The notes under the pieces: model-generated
What the model was told of the DNA's origin: nothing
Database searches by the model: none
What the model saw: the letters and a program-made list of their open reading frames with translations, nothing else
Assembly (NCBI GenBank): GCA_003586115.2
Contig: QVOM02000034.1
Span: 137,787,101 to 137,851,100 of the forward strand
DNA: 64,000 bases
Reading direction: 5' to 3'
Origin: Salvator merianae
Lineage: Eukaryota; Chordata; Lepidosauria; Squamata; Teiidae
In this document: one piece after another, positions 20,793-30,510 of the stretch
How positions within the stretch are numbered: the stretch's first letter is position 1
Layout of the letters: every line of letters starts with the position of its first letter
Translations under genes and position numbers: made by a program

Positions 20793-20880
20793 TCCAGATG
20801 GCCAGAGGAAATTGCAGGATCTTGTGTAGATCCTGCAATTATCTCTTGCTGTCCTGGGGCAAACCCAGGCTCTTACCTTA
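20793..20880. mobile_element. Hairpin-bearing MITE fragment
   Basis: AAGGGGCCTCCAGATGGCC is followed by a perfect 13-bp hairpin, AATTGCAGGATCT/AGATCCTGCAATT (20810-20840). It resembles the stem-loop-string elements elsewhere in the window. The right end is not found. Confidence 0.5.
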
Positions 20881-21507
20881 CTGTGGTTTCCTAATAGAAT
20901 TCCTGCTCTTGCAAAAGTATCCTCATGGTTTTTTTTCATGTGCTTCAGATTTTAGTGGACTATATTTCTCTTGATTTCTAATAACTGTTGGTGGTAGAGT
21001 GAAAGGGGGACCACAGTTTTTCCATCTTTGCTATGCAAACAGACTGTTTCCTTCTTATAAGCCACATGAATTCTATCAAAATATGTATTTGAAAAGGGGA
21101 AAGTCTAACTTAACTAAGGGTATGTTCACACCAGCTATTTTCAGAGCAGCTATTTCAGTCACATTCTGGGTGAATTTGACCCTGGGGGGATCAAAGTGGA
21201 AATAAAAACATTTGCCTTACCCTGCCTCCAAGCCATAAATTATTCACCCCTTGAACAGCCGTGAGAAAACAACTCTCGAGTCACTTTACTCTGAGGAGGG
21301 AGCACCTCCGCCAATCTGCTTGGAGGAGGAACCCATCGGACAATCAGGAAGGGGCACCAGTGAGCTCCCGCCAGCAGTCAGAGTTCCCTTCTAAACTCAA
21401 CAATTAAGCAGATTGAATGAACGTGAAACTAAAAATATTTCTCCTATCCTGGCTCTCTTAGAAATGTACTTAAAAAGCACCTAGACTTCATATAAAAATG
21501 CAAAGTG

Positions 21508-21563
21508 AGGAGAGAGAGAGAGAGAGCGAGAGAGAGCGAGAGCGAGAGAGAGAGAGAGAGAGA
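21508..21563. repeat. (GA)n microsatellite with GAGC interruptions
   Basis: A run of GA with a few GCGA variants. Confidence 0.97.
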
Positions 21564-21597
21564 CTTGAGTTAAAAACTATTTCATTTGCAATTGCAA

Positions 21598-21665
21598 ACA
21601 AAAACCTGGCAGTTAAGGAGTTGGAAACTGCTTGAGCAAAGAGGTGGGGATTTCCTATCCAATGG
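21598..21665. mobile_element. Fragment of the 27636/32482 MITE family
   Basis: AAACCTGGCAGTTAAGGAGTT and GGAAACTGCTTGAGCAAAGAGG match the right internal arm of the element at 27636-28445 (AACCCTGGCAGTTAAGG, GGAAACTGCTTCAGCAGAGAGG). The neighbouring sequence is not alignable by eye. Confidence 0.65.
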
Positions 21666-22075
21666 CCAATCAGTAAGCAGCACCTCCTGCACTCATGGTA
21701 GATTGCCTGTTGAAACCAATAGGCTGAGTTTTGAATTGTCTATTCATACAGTCATATTCGGAAGACTTTTTTTTCTGTTTGCCTAGGACTTATTCACTCA
21801 TTTTATTCAGGTGGTTTTAAAAATCCCTAATTTAATCACAACCTAAGTATACTGATGTTTTATGAAAAGACTAAGAAGTTTAAAGACAATCTCTGAACAA
21901 TGAATTTTGGCTTCTATAAACGTTACATCCCTTAAAATAATAACAGGCCAGTTCGTCTCAGTTAGTGTAAACTATATTCTTCCATGGCTGCAATTCATTT
22001 CTGTAAGCACTGTTCTGGATACTGTCACAGTGGATTGTATCCAGGTTAACGGAGGTGGAGGCATATGTAAGATGG

Positions 22076-22134
22076 ATTTTATTTTATTTTATTTTATTTT
22101 ATTTTATTTTGTTTTATTTTATTTTATTTTATTT
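22076..22134. repeat. (ATTTT)n microsatellite
   Basis: About eleven TTTTA units with one TTTTG variant. Confidence 0.97.
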
Positions 22135-22329
22135 ATCTAAGATGGCAAAATCTCTTGAGCCAGGGCTGGGAGTGATGGACAAGAAAAATTAATGGTTAGT
22201 TGCTGTCTAACAGGAAAATAAATAAATAAGTAAAATGATAGATTCAAAGCCAATTAAGCTGGTATAATAGGAAAGGGAAAGTGCTGGTTAAGCGCATGTT
22301 AACAGCTGGACTGTAAATCAACCTATTTA

Positions 22330-22660
22330 AATGCCTTTTTCTTTGATAGTTGAGTATATGCATATCATTAGCTTATAAATGCCTCTAATAAGCCTGTCTA
22401 CACTAATATGCCAAAAAAAGAGGCTAATTAACTTTTTCTCCTGATTTTGCAAGATGAGATAGTCGGCATCTTCTGTTAGATCATCCTCACCATTGCTCTT
22501 TGACACAAGTGCTATTGCATATAAGCATCCATTAATAAAAGGCTAGCTGACTGGAATTCCTAATTGCAGAGAAGCTTTTATAACTTTGTGGAAATCTTAA
22601 TTTTGTCAAAATCCACAGAGATAAATAAGAAGGTTCATAAACCATATTGGCTAGATGGCA
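22330..22660. other. Candidate conserved non-coding element
   Basis: AT-rich, free of recognisable repeats and without reading frames. It is dense in homeodomain and POU-like words: TATGCATATCATTAG, GGCTAATTAAC, CCATTAATAAAAGG, CTAATTGCAG. The texture is like vertebrate developmental enhancers, but conservation cannot be judged from one sequence. Confidence 0.3.
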
Positions 22661-23770
22661 TTGTGGAATTCTAACTGACCAATTTTGTCCACTGTTTCTA
22701 AGACACTTAACTGCAGTCTCTTACATATCTACTCAGAAGTTCATTCCATCACCAGCATGCAACCTTCTAGTGTACGGTGATGAAACATTACTGAAATATT
22801 CCATGTTATTAAAAAGATTAACTTAGCATTTAGATTTACTGGCAGGTTTGTGCAAAGAAAAACACTAGTTTGTGTTTTTTCCCCAGAGAGCAGGAAGCAA
22901 TTTGCACTAAGGATTATTGCTTGCATCTCACTGTTGCCTCTGGTAAACAGATGTTACAGGTATTGCTGCTTCTATTTAGATTATGTTATCTGTAAGGTGA
23001 AAAGAATGTTTTTAGGTTCAGGCAATTAAAAAAGCAAACAAACCTTAATTTGTATACTGTATTGTACTTCTTAATTTATCCTTCCTCCCCCCACCAATTT
23101 TCCAACTAGCAAAAGCCCAGTTACACTTAGCTACGTTTGGGTATCTACATTTATTTTTCTATCTGATGCTATGCATATTTTTTCATTCTTGTTTCACTAA
23201 AGCAAAGAAATCACATTTTTAAATAAATGCTGAATGCAAAGCAACACAAATTATACAAAATATTCACTCTATTCTAAATTAAATCTAGTATGTTAATACA
23301 GAAAAGAAGACTGGGGAGATAACCTTTCACATAGCTTCAGACATTATGGTAATCCAATGAGCCCTATTGGTTGGAAGCTAGCTGCTAAGGCCTTGCCTTT
23401 AAAGAGTATAGGAGCCATAGGGGTTTAGCCCAAGAGAATGGGAAAGAGAGGATGTGCCATGGTAGCCCTTTCCCTTGAGTCCCACTCAGTCCTGCAACCT
23501 CCCTGTCATGGGGAATCACATGCCTGGGTAAGGCTAAGCATGACTGGTAGATGGGTGAACCCACCCAAGTTTGCAGTTTCTATAATTGTTGAACAAACTG
23601 CTCCCCATTGTAAACGTTGGGTGCTGGTTGTGTAAACATGAAGTAAATGGTGCACAATAAAGGATGAATGTCAGGTGCAGAATTTGTGAGTATTTCCCAC
23701 TCCAGAGAATCCAGTAATAAATGAGACTTAATTTTCATAGGTAATAGAGATATCATACCTGACATAAGAT
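22661..23770. other. Unassigned intergenic sequence
   Basis: No gene or repeat family recognised. Confidence 0.4.
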
Positions 23771-24898
23771 AGATTCTGGGAAAAGCAAAGGAATTTTAGA
23801 AGGAAGTGCATCTATGTTTCATCAATTACAGGAAAGACTTTGGCTATGTCAATCATCAGCGACGGCTCATCACTTTAATTGCGGGTATTCGCAAGTCGCT
23901 GGAAGGAGAGATCACTGGCCGCGGGGTCTGTTTTTCCACAGCTGGCCACTGCAGGATCCACCCAGAGACGGGCATGTTTTTGTGGCCAGCAATCTCCCCT
24001 TCCAGCGATGTGCAAACACCCATACTTAAAGAATGAGCTGTTGCTGTCAATCATGTTAAACTGTGAAAAGTTTAAGGAAGATGAGCATTGCAGAGACGAG
24101 AGGCCTGTGTGATGGCCAAAAAACAACAGTCAGCATGGTTTCCAGCCAGTACGGGAGTAAGATGAGTGTGTATACTCCGGACATACATGTTTAATATATA
24201 ATGTGAAGAACATGAGTGCAACTTTAAGTTAGATGGGAGGAACATTAAGAATCTCAGATATGCAGATGATACCACCTCTGCTAGCAGAAATGGGAGAAGA
24301 TTTAAGGGCCTTATTAGCCAGAGTCAAAGAAGAGAGTGAGAAGATGATTTTAAACCTTAAGAAGATGAAGATCATGTCAAGAGGAACAACCACAAATTTC
24401 CAACTAGAGAATGAAGTTCTGGAAACAGTTGATGACTTTTGTCTCCTGGGATCCATGATTAATAATGAAGGGTTTAGCACTCAGGAAGGACACCAGAGGT
24501 TGGCATTGGAAAGAGCAGTAAATGGAAGGTTTAATTTGAAACCTGGAAACCTGTAGACTCTTTTGAACTTTGGTGCATGAGAAGGCTGCTCAGGATACCA
24601 TGGATGGCTATAAAGATTACTCAGTGGATTCTAGACCAAATAAAACCTCAATAATTATTGGGAGCATAAATGATGAGGCTTAAATTTTCATATTTTGAGC
24701 ACTTAAAAAACTTATGGTGCTAGGCAAAGTAGAAGAGAGAAGAAGAGGCCAGCCAACTAGTAGATGACAGCAATGAAAACCTCCCTGGCAGACCTAAGAA
24801 AGATTGTAGAATACAGTCAGTCTGGAGGACATCATTCCATATGGTTGCCAAAAGATAACAATGACTAGATGGAATCAAGCAAGCAAGCAAGCAATTTT
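23771..24898 (+). mobile_element. RTE/BovB LINE relic (RT domain to 3' end)
   Basis: HLCFINYRKDFGYVNHQRRL (from 23807) is the decayed RT motif A block. After an inserted element, NLRYADDTT (about 24248-24276) carries the catalytic YADD of motif C, then LLARVKEESEKM, then TNFQLENEVLETVDDFCLLG, the RT C-terminal region of BovB/RTE. Further on ILDQIKP and FSYFEHLKKL precede the 3' end with an (AAGC)n tail at 24877-24893. Frame changes (YADD and the following block are in different frames) show it is dead. BovB is widespread in squamates and known for horizontal transfer. Confidence 0.9.
23879..24025. mobile_element. Palindromic TTAA-flanked MITE (147 bp) inserted in BovB
   Basis: TTAA occurs at 23875-23878 and 24026-24029. 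The two halves fold on each other: TCGCTGGAAGGAGAGAT on the left against ATCTCCCCTTCCAGCGA on the right, extending to GGGTATTCGCA and TGCAAACACCC near the ends, with arms of about 45 bp. A TTAA duplication points to piggyBac-like or Kolobok-like mobilisation. It splits the RT sequence, so it is younger than the BovB copy. Confidence 0.85.
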
Positions 24899-25250
24899 GG
24901 GCCAATTCACACTTGTTGCTAGCAAGCATCAGGGACATTTGCTAGCAAAGTGCACCTGCACTTGGCAGAGGGCTGAATGGCCAGGAGCAGCATAACTCTG
25001 CTCCCAATTACTTCTAGCTGTGGAACACAAATTTGCGCTCCACCACCTTTACTGGGAGCTGACAGTCAGCTCCTGGTAAAGAGCGTTCACACTTAACTTG
25101 TGGTGTAGCAACCAACTGATGGTACTTGTGCGTGCCTGCATGCTGCGCAGCCCCGGTGGTCGCCATGTCAGCATCCAGATACTTCCTGGCCACTGTCATG
25201 GTAAGCATCAGGCACGGCTAATGCCGATAGCCTGCTTCCATTAGGGCACT
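24899..25250. mobile_element. Stem-loop-string MITE (GGGCCAATTCACACTT start)
   Basis: It begins GGGCCAATTCACACTT, close to the GGGCCTGTTCACACTT terminus seen elsewhere, immediately after the BovB tail. Stem-loops follow: TTGCTAGCAA twice (self-palindromic), GGAGCAG/CTGCTCC (about 24985-25005) and TTTACTGGGAGCTGA/TCAGCTCCTGGTAAA (about 25047-25079). The right end was not located. Confidence 0.55.
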
Positions 25251-25775
25251 AGGGTAACGTAGTGCAGACAGTGTCCACAATTCATGGTCAATACAATGTT
25301 AGAACAGACTAATCAGTAAGTGCAAAAACACCCGTTCTCTCACTTCTGATGCTTATTTTAAACAGTCCATCTCCAACCCCCCTTTCATTTTTTTGGCAGA
25401 AAGTGGCTTTTGAAAAAAAATCACCTGCCTCCTCTCAAGTCCCCAGGGGAAGGAAGCATCCCATAGCTAGAAGAGTAAAGGGAGGAACAACTCACACACA
25501 CCGAGAGGGCAGATGTGTCTGTGATGACTGCAGTTTTCTTCCTTCTGTCCTGTGGTCTTAGCCAAAGTGGCAACTGGAGAGGTGCTTGGGTGCACCAAAC
25601 TGAGCTCAAATACTCAGGAGGAGGAGGAGGGAAGGAAGGAGAATGCAACCATCGCAACACCAGTCCTTGGGCCTCCCATTCTTTCTTCAGGCCATGCAAC
25701 TCTCCCTTCCCTCAAGAACACTTGCCTGCCCAGATGAAGCAGCTAGAGTTAAACAGGCAATTTTTTTTCTGGGCA
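25251..25775. other. Unassigned intergenic sequence
   Basis: No gene or repeat family recognised. Confidence 0.35.
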
Positions 25776-26110
25776 TACTTTGTATTTGTATTTATATACC
25801 ACCTTTCCAAAAACAAAACACAATGCCCAAGGTGTTCACACCATACCAAAAATACAATAAACAAAAGACATCCAATTCAATACACAAAAATTTCAAATCA
25901 ATAGTGTATGAAGAGAGAACTAATAATAAGTTATATAATACATAATAACATACAAATTAGAAAATACACAATGTAGAGTAAAAAGAGAACAAAACGGTAA
26001 CAGTACCAATCAAAGGAAGCTCACTTGAAGGTAACAAAAGAAAAAATTAAAAGAGGAGCCAAGAGAAGCACCCCAGTGGAAAGGGTACAGCAGAGGCAAC
26101 AAACACAGGT
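25776..26110 (-). mobile_element. Probable L2-type 3' tail
   Basis: TTTATATACCACCTTTCC with CCCAAGGTG a little later is the minus-strand form of the 'GGTGG.ATATAAA' tail that ends L2 elements in reptiles, as also at 56385-56440. No RT sequence is attached. Confidence 0.5.
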
Positions 26111-26293
26111 ACCACAGCTAGCCCAGGTCTCCTTCTCCTTCTTCTCCTCCTCCTCCTTCTCCTCCTCCTCTTCTCCTCCTCCTGCTTCTTCGTCCGTCCC
26201 AGCCAAAAGCAGCCATAGTCCTTATACCCGCCTGGGGGAAGGTGGAGCAAAGACAACAAACATACAGGGGGCACAGCCAGCCCAGGCCTTCTT
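26077..26293. repeat. Pair of diverged direct repeats around a pyrimidine tract
   Basis: GCAACAAACACAGGTACCAC..AGCTAGCCCAGG (26095-26127) recurs as ACAACAAACATACAGGGGGC..AGCCAGCCCAGG (26253-26286), about 157 bp apart. Confidence 0.7.
26128..26190. repeat. (TCC/TTC)n polypyrimidine tract
   Basis: An almost uninterrupted run of CTT and CCT triplets, which accounts for the Glu/Lys/Arg-rich minus-strand frames here. Confidence 0.95.
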
Positions 26294-26872
26294 CCTTCAT
26301 GGAGGCCCATGGCCAGATCAATCCACATTGCATTTTAGAACAGGAACAATGGGGCCAAGTATAATAAAAGAAAATATGCAAGCATATGGTCTGCATTTTT
26401 GTCATCTTTGGTTAGCTCATTAAGAACACACAATCCAGGTAACTGGCTTTGTATGAACCCTGTTTGGCACATCTCTAGTTAAAGATAAAGAAAATTGTTT
26501 TTCTTCACTGATGTCTCACAGTTGGGAATAGGCAATCCCTTTTTATTCTATGCCCTCTCCTCTATGGATCACAATGTGAGTGTGGCACAGAAATTTCCTC
26601 TTGGGAAGATCTATTGTTATTCTGCTAATGTTCAGTTATAATATGCATGAAACCACAAGATGGAATCCTTTCAAAACACATACATCTGTAACAGCCATTG
26701 TGGGTGATCCAAAATGAGTGAAAGGAAAATTTGCTGGTGCAGTGCGGATTTCAGACAAACTCCACAACTGATGCTCTTTGGGAGGTGAAGCTTCTGCCCT
26801 CTCTCATCCACACTGGCTACTACCATGAGACATGGACCAAACAGGAATACAGGCAGAAAGATTTGAGATGTG

Positions 26873-26895
26873 GAAATGTTTCACAGTTGTGTATG
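26873..26895. repeat. Target-site duplication (left) of an L1 insert
   Basis: A 23-bp stretch beginning GAAATGTTTCACAGTTG, repeated at 27310-27332 with two mismatches. Confidence 0.9.
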
Positions 26896-27309
26896 TTTTT
26901 TTTTTTTAAAAAAAATTTAAGACATATAAAATTTACATTAAGTTCGACAATTCATACAATAACATTTCTTACTACTGACTACCTCCTTCTTCCAAAATTT
27001 CATCTATATTTCATGTTTCTTGCCCCTCCTGATCACTTTCAAACCTTTTCTTCCCCTGATTGTCTTCTTTCCTTATCACTCTTCAAATTCAGCAGTCACA
27101 AGTCCACTTTCCAATTCTTGCAGAAAGTCAGTAAAGGGTCTCCAGTTTCTCAACTGTCTTATTTCTCAATAAGTTAATCAATTTATCCATCTCGGCAAGG
27201 TTCTTCATTTTGACCAACTAAGCATCCACTGTTGGTACTTTGTCCCCTTTCCATTTCTGTGCATATACAATTCTGGCTGCAGTTACCATATTTTGCAATA
27301 ACACATTAA
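26896..27309 (-). mobile_element. 5'-truncated L1 3' end (414 bp)
   Basis: The minus strand encodes the last residues of L1 ORF2 (LLRNKTVEKLRNWRPFTDF and LQELESGLV-like). At its 3' end, read on the plus strand, lies T12 followed by A8 (26896-26917), the poly(A) tail. It is flanked by a 23-bp target-site duplication with two differences, so both ends are exact. Confidence 0.93.
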
Positions 27310-27332
27310 GAAATGTTTCACAGTTGCATATG
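27310..27332. repeat. Target-site duplication (right) of the L1 insert
   Basis: GAAATGTTTCACAGTTGCATATG-like copy of 26873-26895. Confidence 0.9.
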
Positions 27333-27513
27333 AACAAATACATGTGAACGTAGCCTTATATTTAAGAAAAAGCAAATTTAATACTTTTTATGAATCGATA
27401 GTTCTATACAGCTCTACAAAAGACAAGGCAAAAAGTCAACAACAAATCAAATCAATCTCTTTTGGCAGAAGAAGAGGTTTAATTACTGCTGAAAAGGAAG
27501 ACTCCCCCCAATC

Positions 27514-27596
27514 AGCTGTTTGGTGAAGGAGGGGGCAGTGGAGGTCTGCTTAATTATAGACAGATCTCCACTGCCCCCTTCCTCCACGAAACAGCT
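27514..27596. repeat. 83-bp near-perfect palindrome flanked by AATC
   Basis: AGCTGTTTGGTGAAGGAGGG and onward (35 bp) pairs with the end at 27596 (TTCCTCCACGAAACAGCT) with about four mismatches around a 12-bp AT loop. AATC lies directly on both sides (27510-27513 and 27597-27600), possibly a short duplication from insertion. Confidence 0.85.
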
Positions 27597-27635
27597 AATC
27601 CTCTAGGCTTTTCTTCATTTTTTGCATTGTTCTCA

Positions 27636-28445
27636 GGGTGTGTACAGGCTAGCGATTTTTAAAATCGCCTGCATAAAAGAAGCGAATAATTCCTGGGCAC
27701 ACAGGAAAAACGCCTTCCATACACACTTACCTGATGAGGCGATTCAGCAATCTAACAAAGAAGCCTGCAAAAGGGTGCTGCTCACTGATTGGCCACTCCC
27801 TGCCTCTCTGTTGAAGCAGTTTCCAAGTCCTTAACTCCTTAACTGCCCGGGTTTTTCTCTTTCCAAAGGAAACACCTCCTCTATTCTCCGATTCCCCAAT
27901 GCCTCAGGGAATTTCTCTTTGGAAAGAGAAAAACCCTGGCAGTTAAGGAGTTAAGGACTTGGAAACTGCTTCAGCAGAGAGGCAGGAAGTGGATGCCTCA
28001 TTTGAACTGAAGCTTTTTACTGAAGCATCAGGAATCGGAGAAGATGGGAGGGAGAGATTTGCCGGCACAGGGAAACTTTTCAACCCTTCTGCCTTCTGTA
28101 ATTAAAAACATCAACTGGACTTTAGTAGTGAGGTGCTCTCTTCCACACCTCACTCCCAAAGTCTTTTTTTATGTACGGAAGACAGAAAGTTTGAAAAGTT
28201 TCCCCATGCTGTCAAGAGCTCACCGTGCCCCTCCCTTCCTGTGCTATTGTCTCACGGGTTCCTACAAGGCTCTGATTGGTTGAGGTGCTCACTAAGGCAA
28301 CTTGAGAGCACTAAAAAGCCGAATATAGAAGAGTCGACCCAGGCAGCTACGAAGAAGTGCGAGGGTGACTTCCAGGTAAGGCTTTTATGGACTCCCCAGC
28401 TTAGATGCGCTTGGAAGGCTACTAAAATAGGCTGTCTGAACACCC
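27636..28445 (+). mobile_element. Harbinger-like MITE with large internal inverted repeat, copy 1
   Basis: It starts GGGTGTGTACAGGCTAGC and ends GTCTGAACACCC (inverse GGGTGTTCAGAC), a TIR pair. Internal arms of 70 bp (27799-27868 and 27917-27986) are nearly perfect inverted repeats carrying CAGTTAAGGAGTTAAGGACT. The element matches copy 2 at 32482-33352 end to end. TCA precedes it but no matching duplication follows, so the right flank may have changed. Confidence 0.82.
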
Positions 28446-28741
28446 CCCCTGTGCTATAGGGAAAAGGAGGGTGGGAACCCTCTGAACAACTGTTATTTAG
28501 CAGGTTAGGGCAAGCAAGGGAGGTATTCTCTTTCCCCCACCCAGCAAACAGCTGATTGTTTTTCGTATGTGTGGGTTGAGTAGTAAACACCCACTGTGCC
28601 CACTTTTGAGCCCCTCAGACCCACCACAGGGAACAGAGGACTCAAAATAAGCCCACTGTTGCTTTCTATGGGTGGAACGCTCTGACTGAGAGCAACACTT
28701 AAAAAGTGTTCCTTGTGTACCCCTAGTTCTTCTGGATACTA

Positions 28742-28772
28742 ATATCTATCTATCTATATGTATCTGTTAATC

Positions 28773-28817
<45 letters not shown>
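28742..28817. repeat. (ATCT)n microsatellite
   Basis: About 17 units, with a TATATGTATCTGTTA interruption near the left. Confidence 0.97.
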
Positions 28818-29454
28818 ATTAAACAGTAATTACATCCTTGTACTGAAGTCATGAGCTCATGAGATTGGACACCTGCCTCATGCAGAGTAGAACCTATCTC
28901 TGTTGGATTGCTGAACATGGAGGTAAATCTTATCTAGGTTCTGTTTCATGGCTCCCACTTGGCTCAATCCATTAGGATTTTTTCTTACAGAGGTGTAACT
29001 ACCATTGAGAAAGCCTGGCTTTTGGTCAAGGGTCCAGGAAGGAAAAGGGGGCCCTTTGGGAACATTTGTTTGGCTGCTGAGCCTGGTGTTTGCTGTATAT
29101 ATTGGTCTCAGTCTGCGTGATATGAAAGGCCCATCTTGCATTCTCTGTCAGGGGTCCATTCCACCTACACTCCTATTCTATTGAATGAGTCCCATCCCAC
29201 TGGATTATAAAGAATGTGTAGGAATTGAATCTTTTCCCCTTTCCTGCCATTTCAGTGGGGCTTGAGCAGGTAAATTCTTCTTAGTTCACAACAACCGAAA
29301 AATTCATAACATCTGCCTGTTGAGTGCATAGGATGAACAGATGTGGCTCCATAATAATGAAAAGTTAAATATTTTAATACATATCAGATGCTCAGTGAAA
29401 AGGATATGAGCTTCTTTCTCTCTCTTTTTCTTTATGCAAATACAGAGAAAGCTC

Positions 29455-29670
29455 ATTAGCAAGGTGAGAGGCTGAAGCTTAATTAGAAAAGAAGAGGAGG
29501 CAGGGACAGTTTGATTTAGCCTCGTCAGCAAACTAACTGGCTAATTGGCCTTTGGCAGCATCAAAGGCCTTTATTAATTGAGCACCCCATACTCATTCAT
29601 TACAATCTTTATACTGATTGTTCCTTTCCGTGAGTTGGGAAATGTTAATCATTCCAGCCTCCATTCAGCA
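29455..29670. other. Candidate conserved non-coding element
   Basis: Repeat-free, with clustered homeobox and nuclear-receptor-like words: GAAGCTTAATTAGAAAAG, GGCTAATTGGCCTTTGGCAG, CATCAAAGGCC, TTTATTAATTGAGC, AATGTTAATCATT. It is not coding. Conservation is untested. Confidence 0.35.
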
Positions 29671-29785
29671 AAACCTGTAGGCCTGAACACAACTGTTTCC
29701 TTATCAAAAGCCTTATATTTGAATGTCTATCCAAATCCTTAGATCTGGGATGAAACATTGCTAGTAAAATGGTGCAAGTGCTTAA

Positions 29786-29793
29786 GTTCAAAG
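29786..29793. repeat. 8-bp target-site duplication (left) of the foldback hAT
   Basis: GTTCAAAG, identical to 30503-30510. Confidence 0.95.
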
Positions 29794-30502
29794 TAGGGAT
29801 GTGCACGAAGGCACTTTTCCATTTTCGCTTCGCAGGAATGCGAAGCTCCTAGGCTTCGTTTTCGTGCGAAAAAATACGCGCGAAAATGAAGCCCTTCGTT
29901 TTCGCAGCGAAGATTTTTGCCGCGAACGGAAGCAGAGAAATCAAGGCGAAGGGAAGACATTCGCCTTGATTTCTCTGCTTCCGATGGCGCTCGCCTCTCT
30001 CTCATTCCCCCCCTAGTCTGTCAGTGTAATGACAGACTGGGGGGGGGGGGAATGAGAGAGAGGCGAGGGCCATCGGAAGCAGAGAAATCAAGGCAAAGGT
30101 CTTCTCTTCGCCTTGATTTCTCCGTTTCCGATAGCACAGCGCTCTCTCTCACTCCCGCCCCAGTCTGTCAGTGTAATGACAGACTGGGGGGGGGGAATGA
30201 GAGAGAGGCGAGCGCCATCAGAAGCGGAGAAATCAAGGCGAAGGTCTTCCCTTCGCCTTGATTGCTCCATTTCCGATGGCCCAGCGCTCTCTCTTACTCC
30301 CACCCCAGTCTGTCATTACACTGACAGACTGGGGTGGGAGTGAGAGGTAAGCGCCCAAAAAGAGGGAGCTCGCGGCAAATGGTGAAGGTCTCGAAGGTCG
30401 CCGGGACCTTCGCCATTCGCATTCGCAAGCCCCTTTGGGCTTCGATTTTCACGCGAAGGTGGCGGAAACGCCATTTTCGCGCGAAAATCGTGCACACCCC
30501 TA
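29794..30502. mobile_element. Foldback hAT element made of alternating palindromes (709 bp)
   Basis: The termini TAGGGATGTGCACGA and TCGTGCACACCCCTA are TIRs flanked by a perfect 8-bp duplication, so this is a hAT insertion with exact borders. The interior is three modules of about 148 bp. Each module has a GGAAGCAGAGAAATCAAGGC foldback hairpin (module A) and a TCTCTCATTCCCC..AGTCTGTCA hairpin with a 6-bp loop (module B). Loops of the first two B hairpins (about 30021 and 30172) read GTGTAA. The third (about 30315) reads TTACAC, its reverse complement. Towards the ends are TTCGCTTCGC and TTTTCGCGCGAAAA palindromic words. No protein is encoded. Confidence 0.93.
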
Positions 30503-30510
30503 GTTCAAAG
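30503..30510. repeat. 8-bp target-site duplication (right)
   Basis: GTTCAAAG. Confidence 0.95.

Noticed and set aside
26047..26405. Glu/Arg-rich minus-strand ORFs suggesting an acidic/basic protein
   Set aside because: They are translations of the (TCC/TTC)n microsatellite.
28738..28820. Tandem array as CRISPR-like
   Set aside because: It is a simple (ATCT)n microsatellite without spacers. No CRISPR array is expected or seen in this vertebrate DNA.
28996..29130. hAT-like start CAGAGGTGTAACTA
   Set aside because: No matching inverted right end or 8-bp duplication was found.
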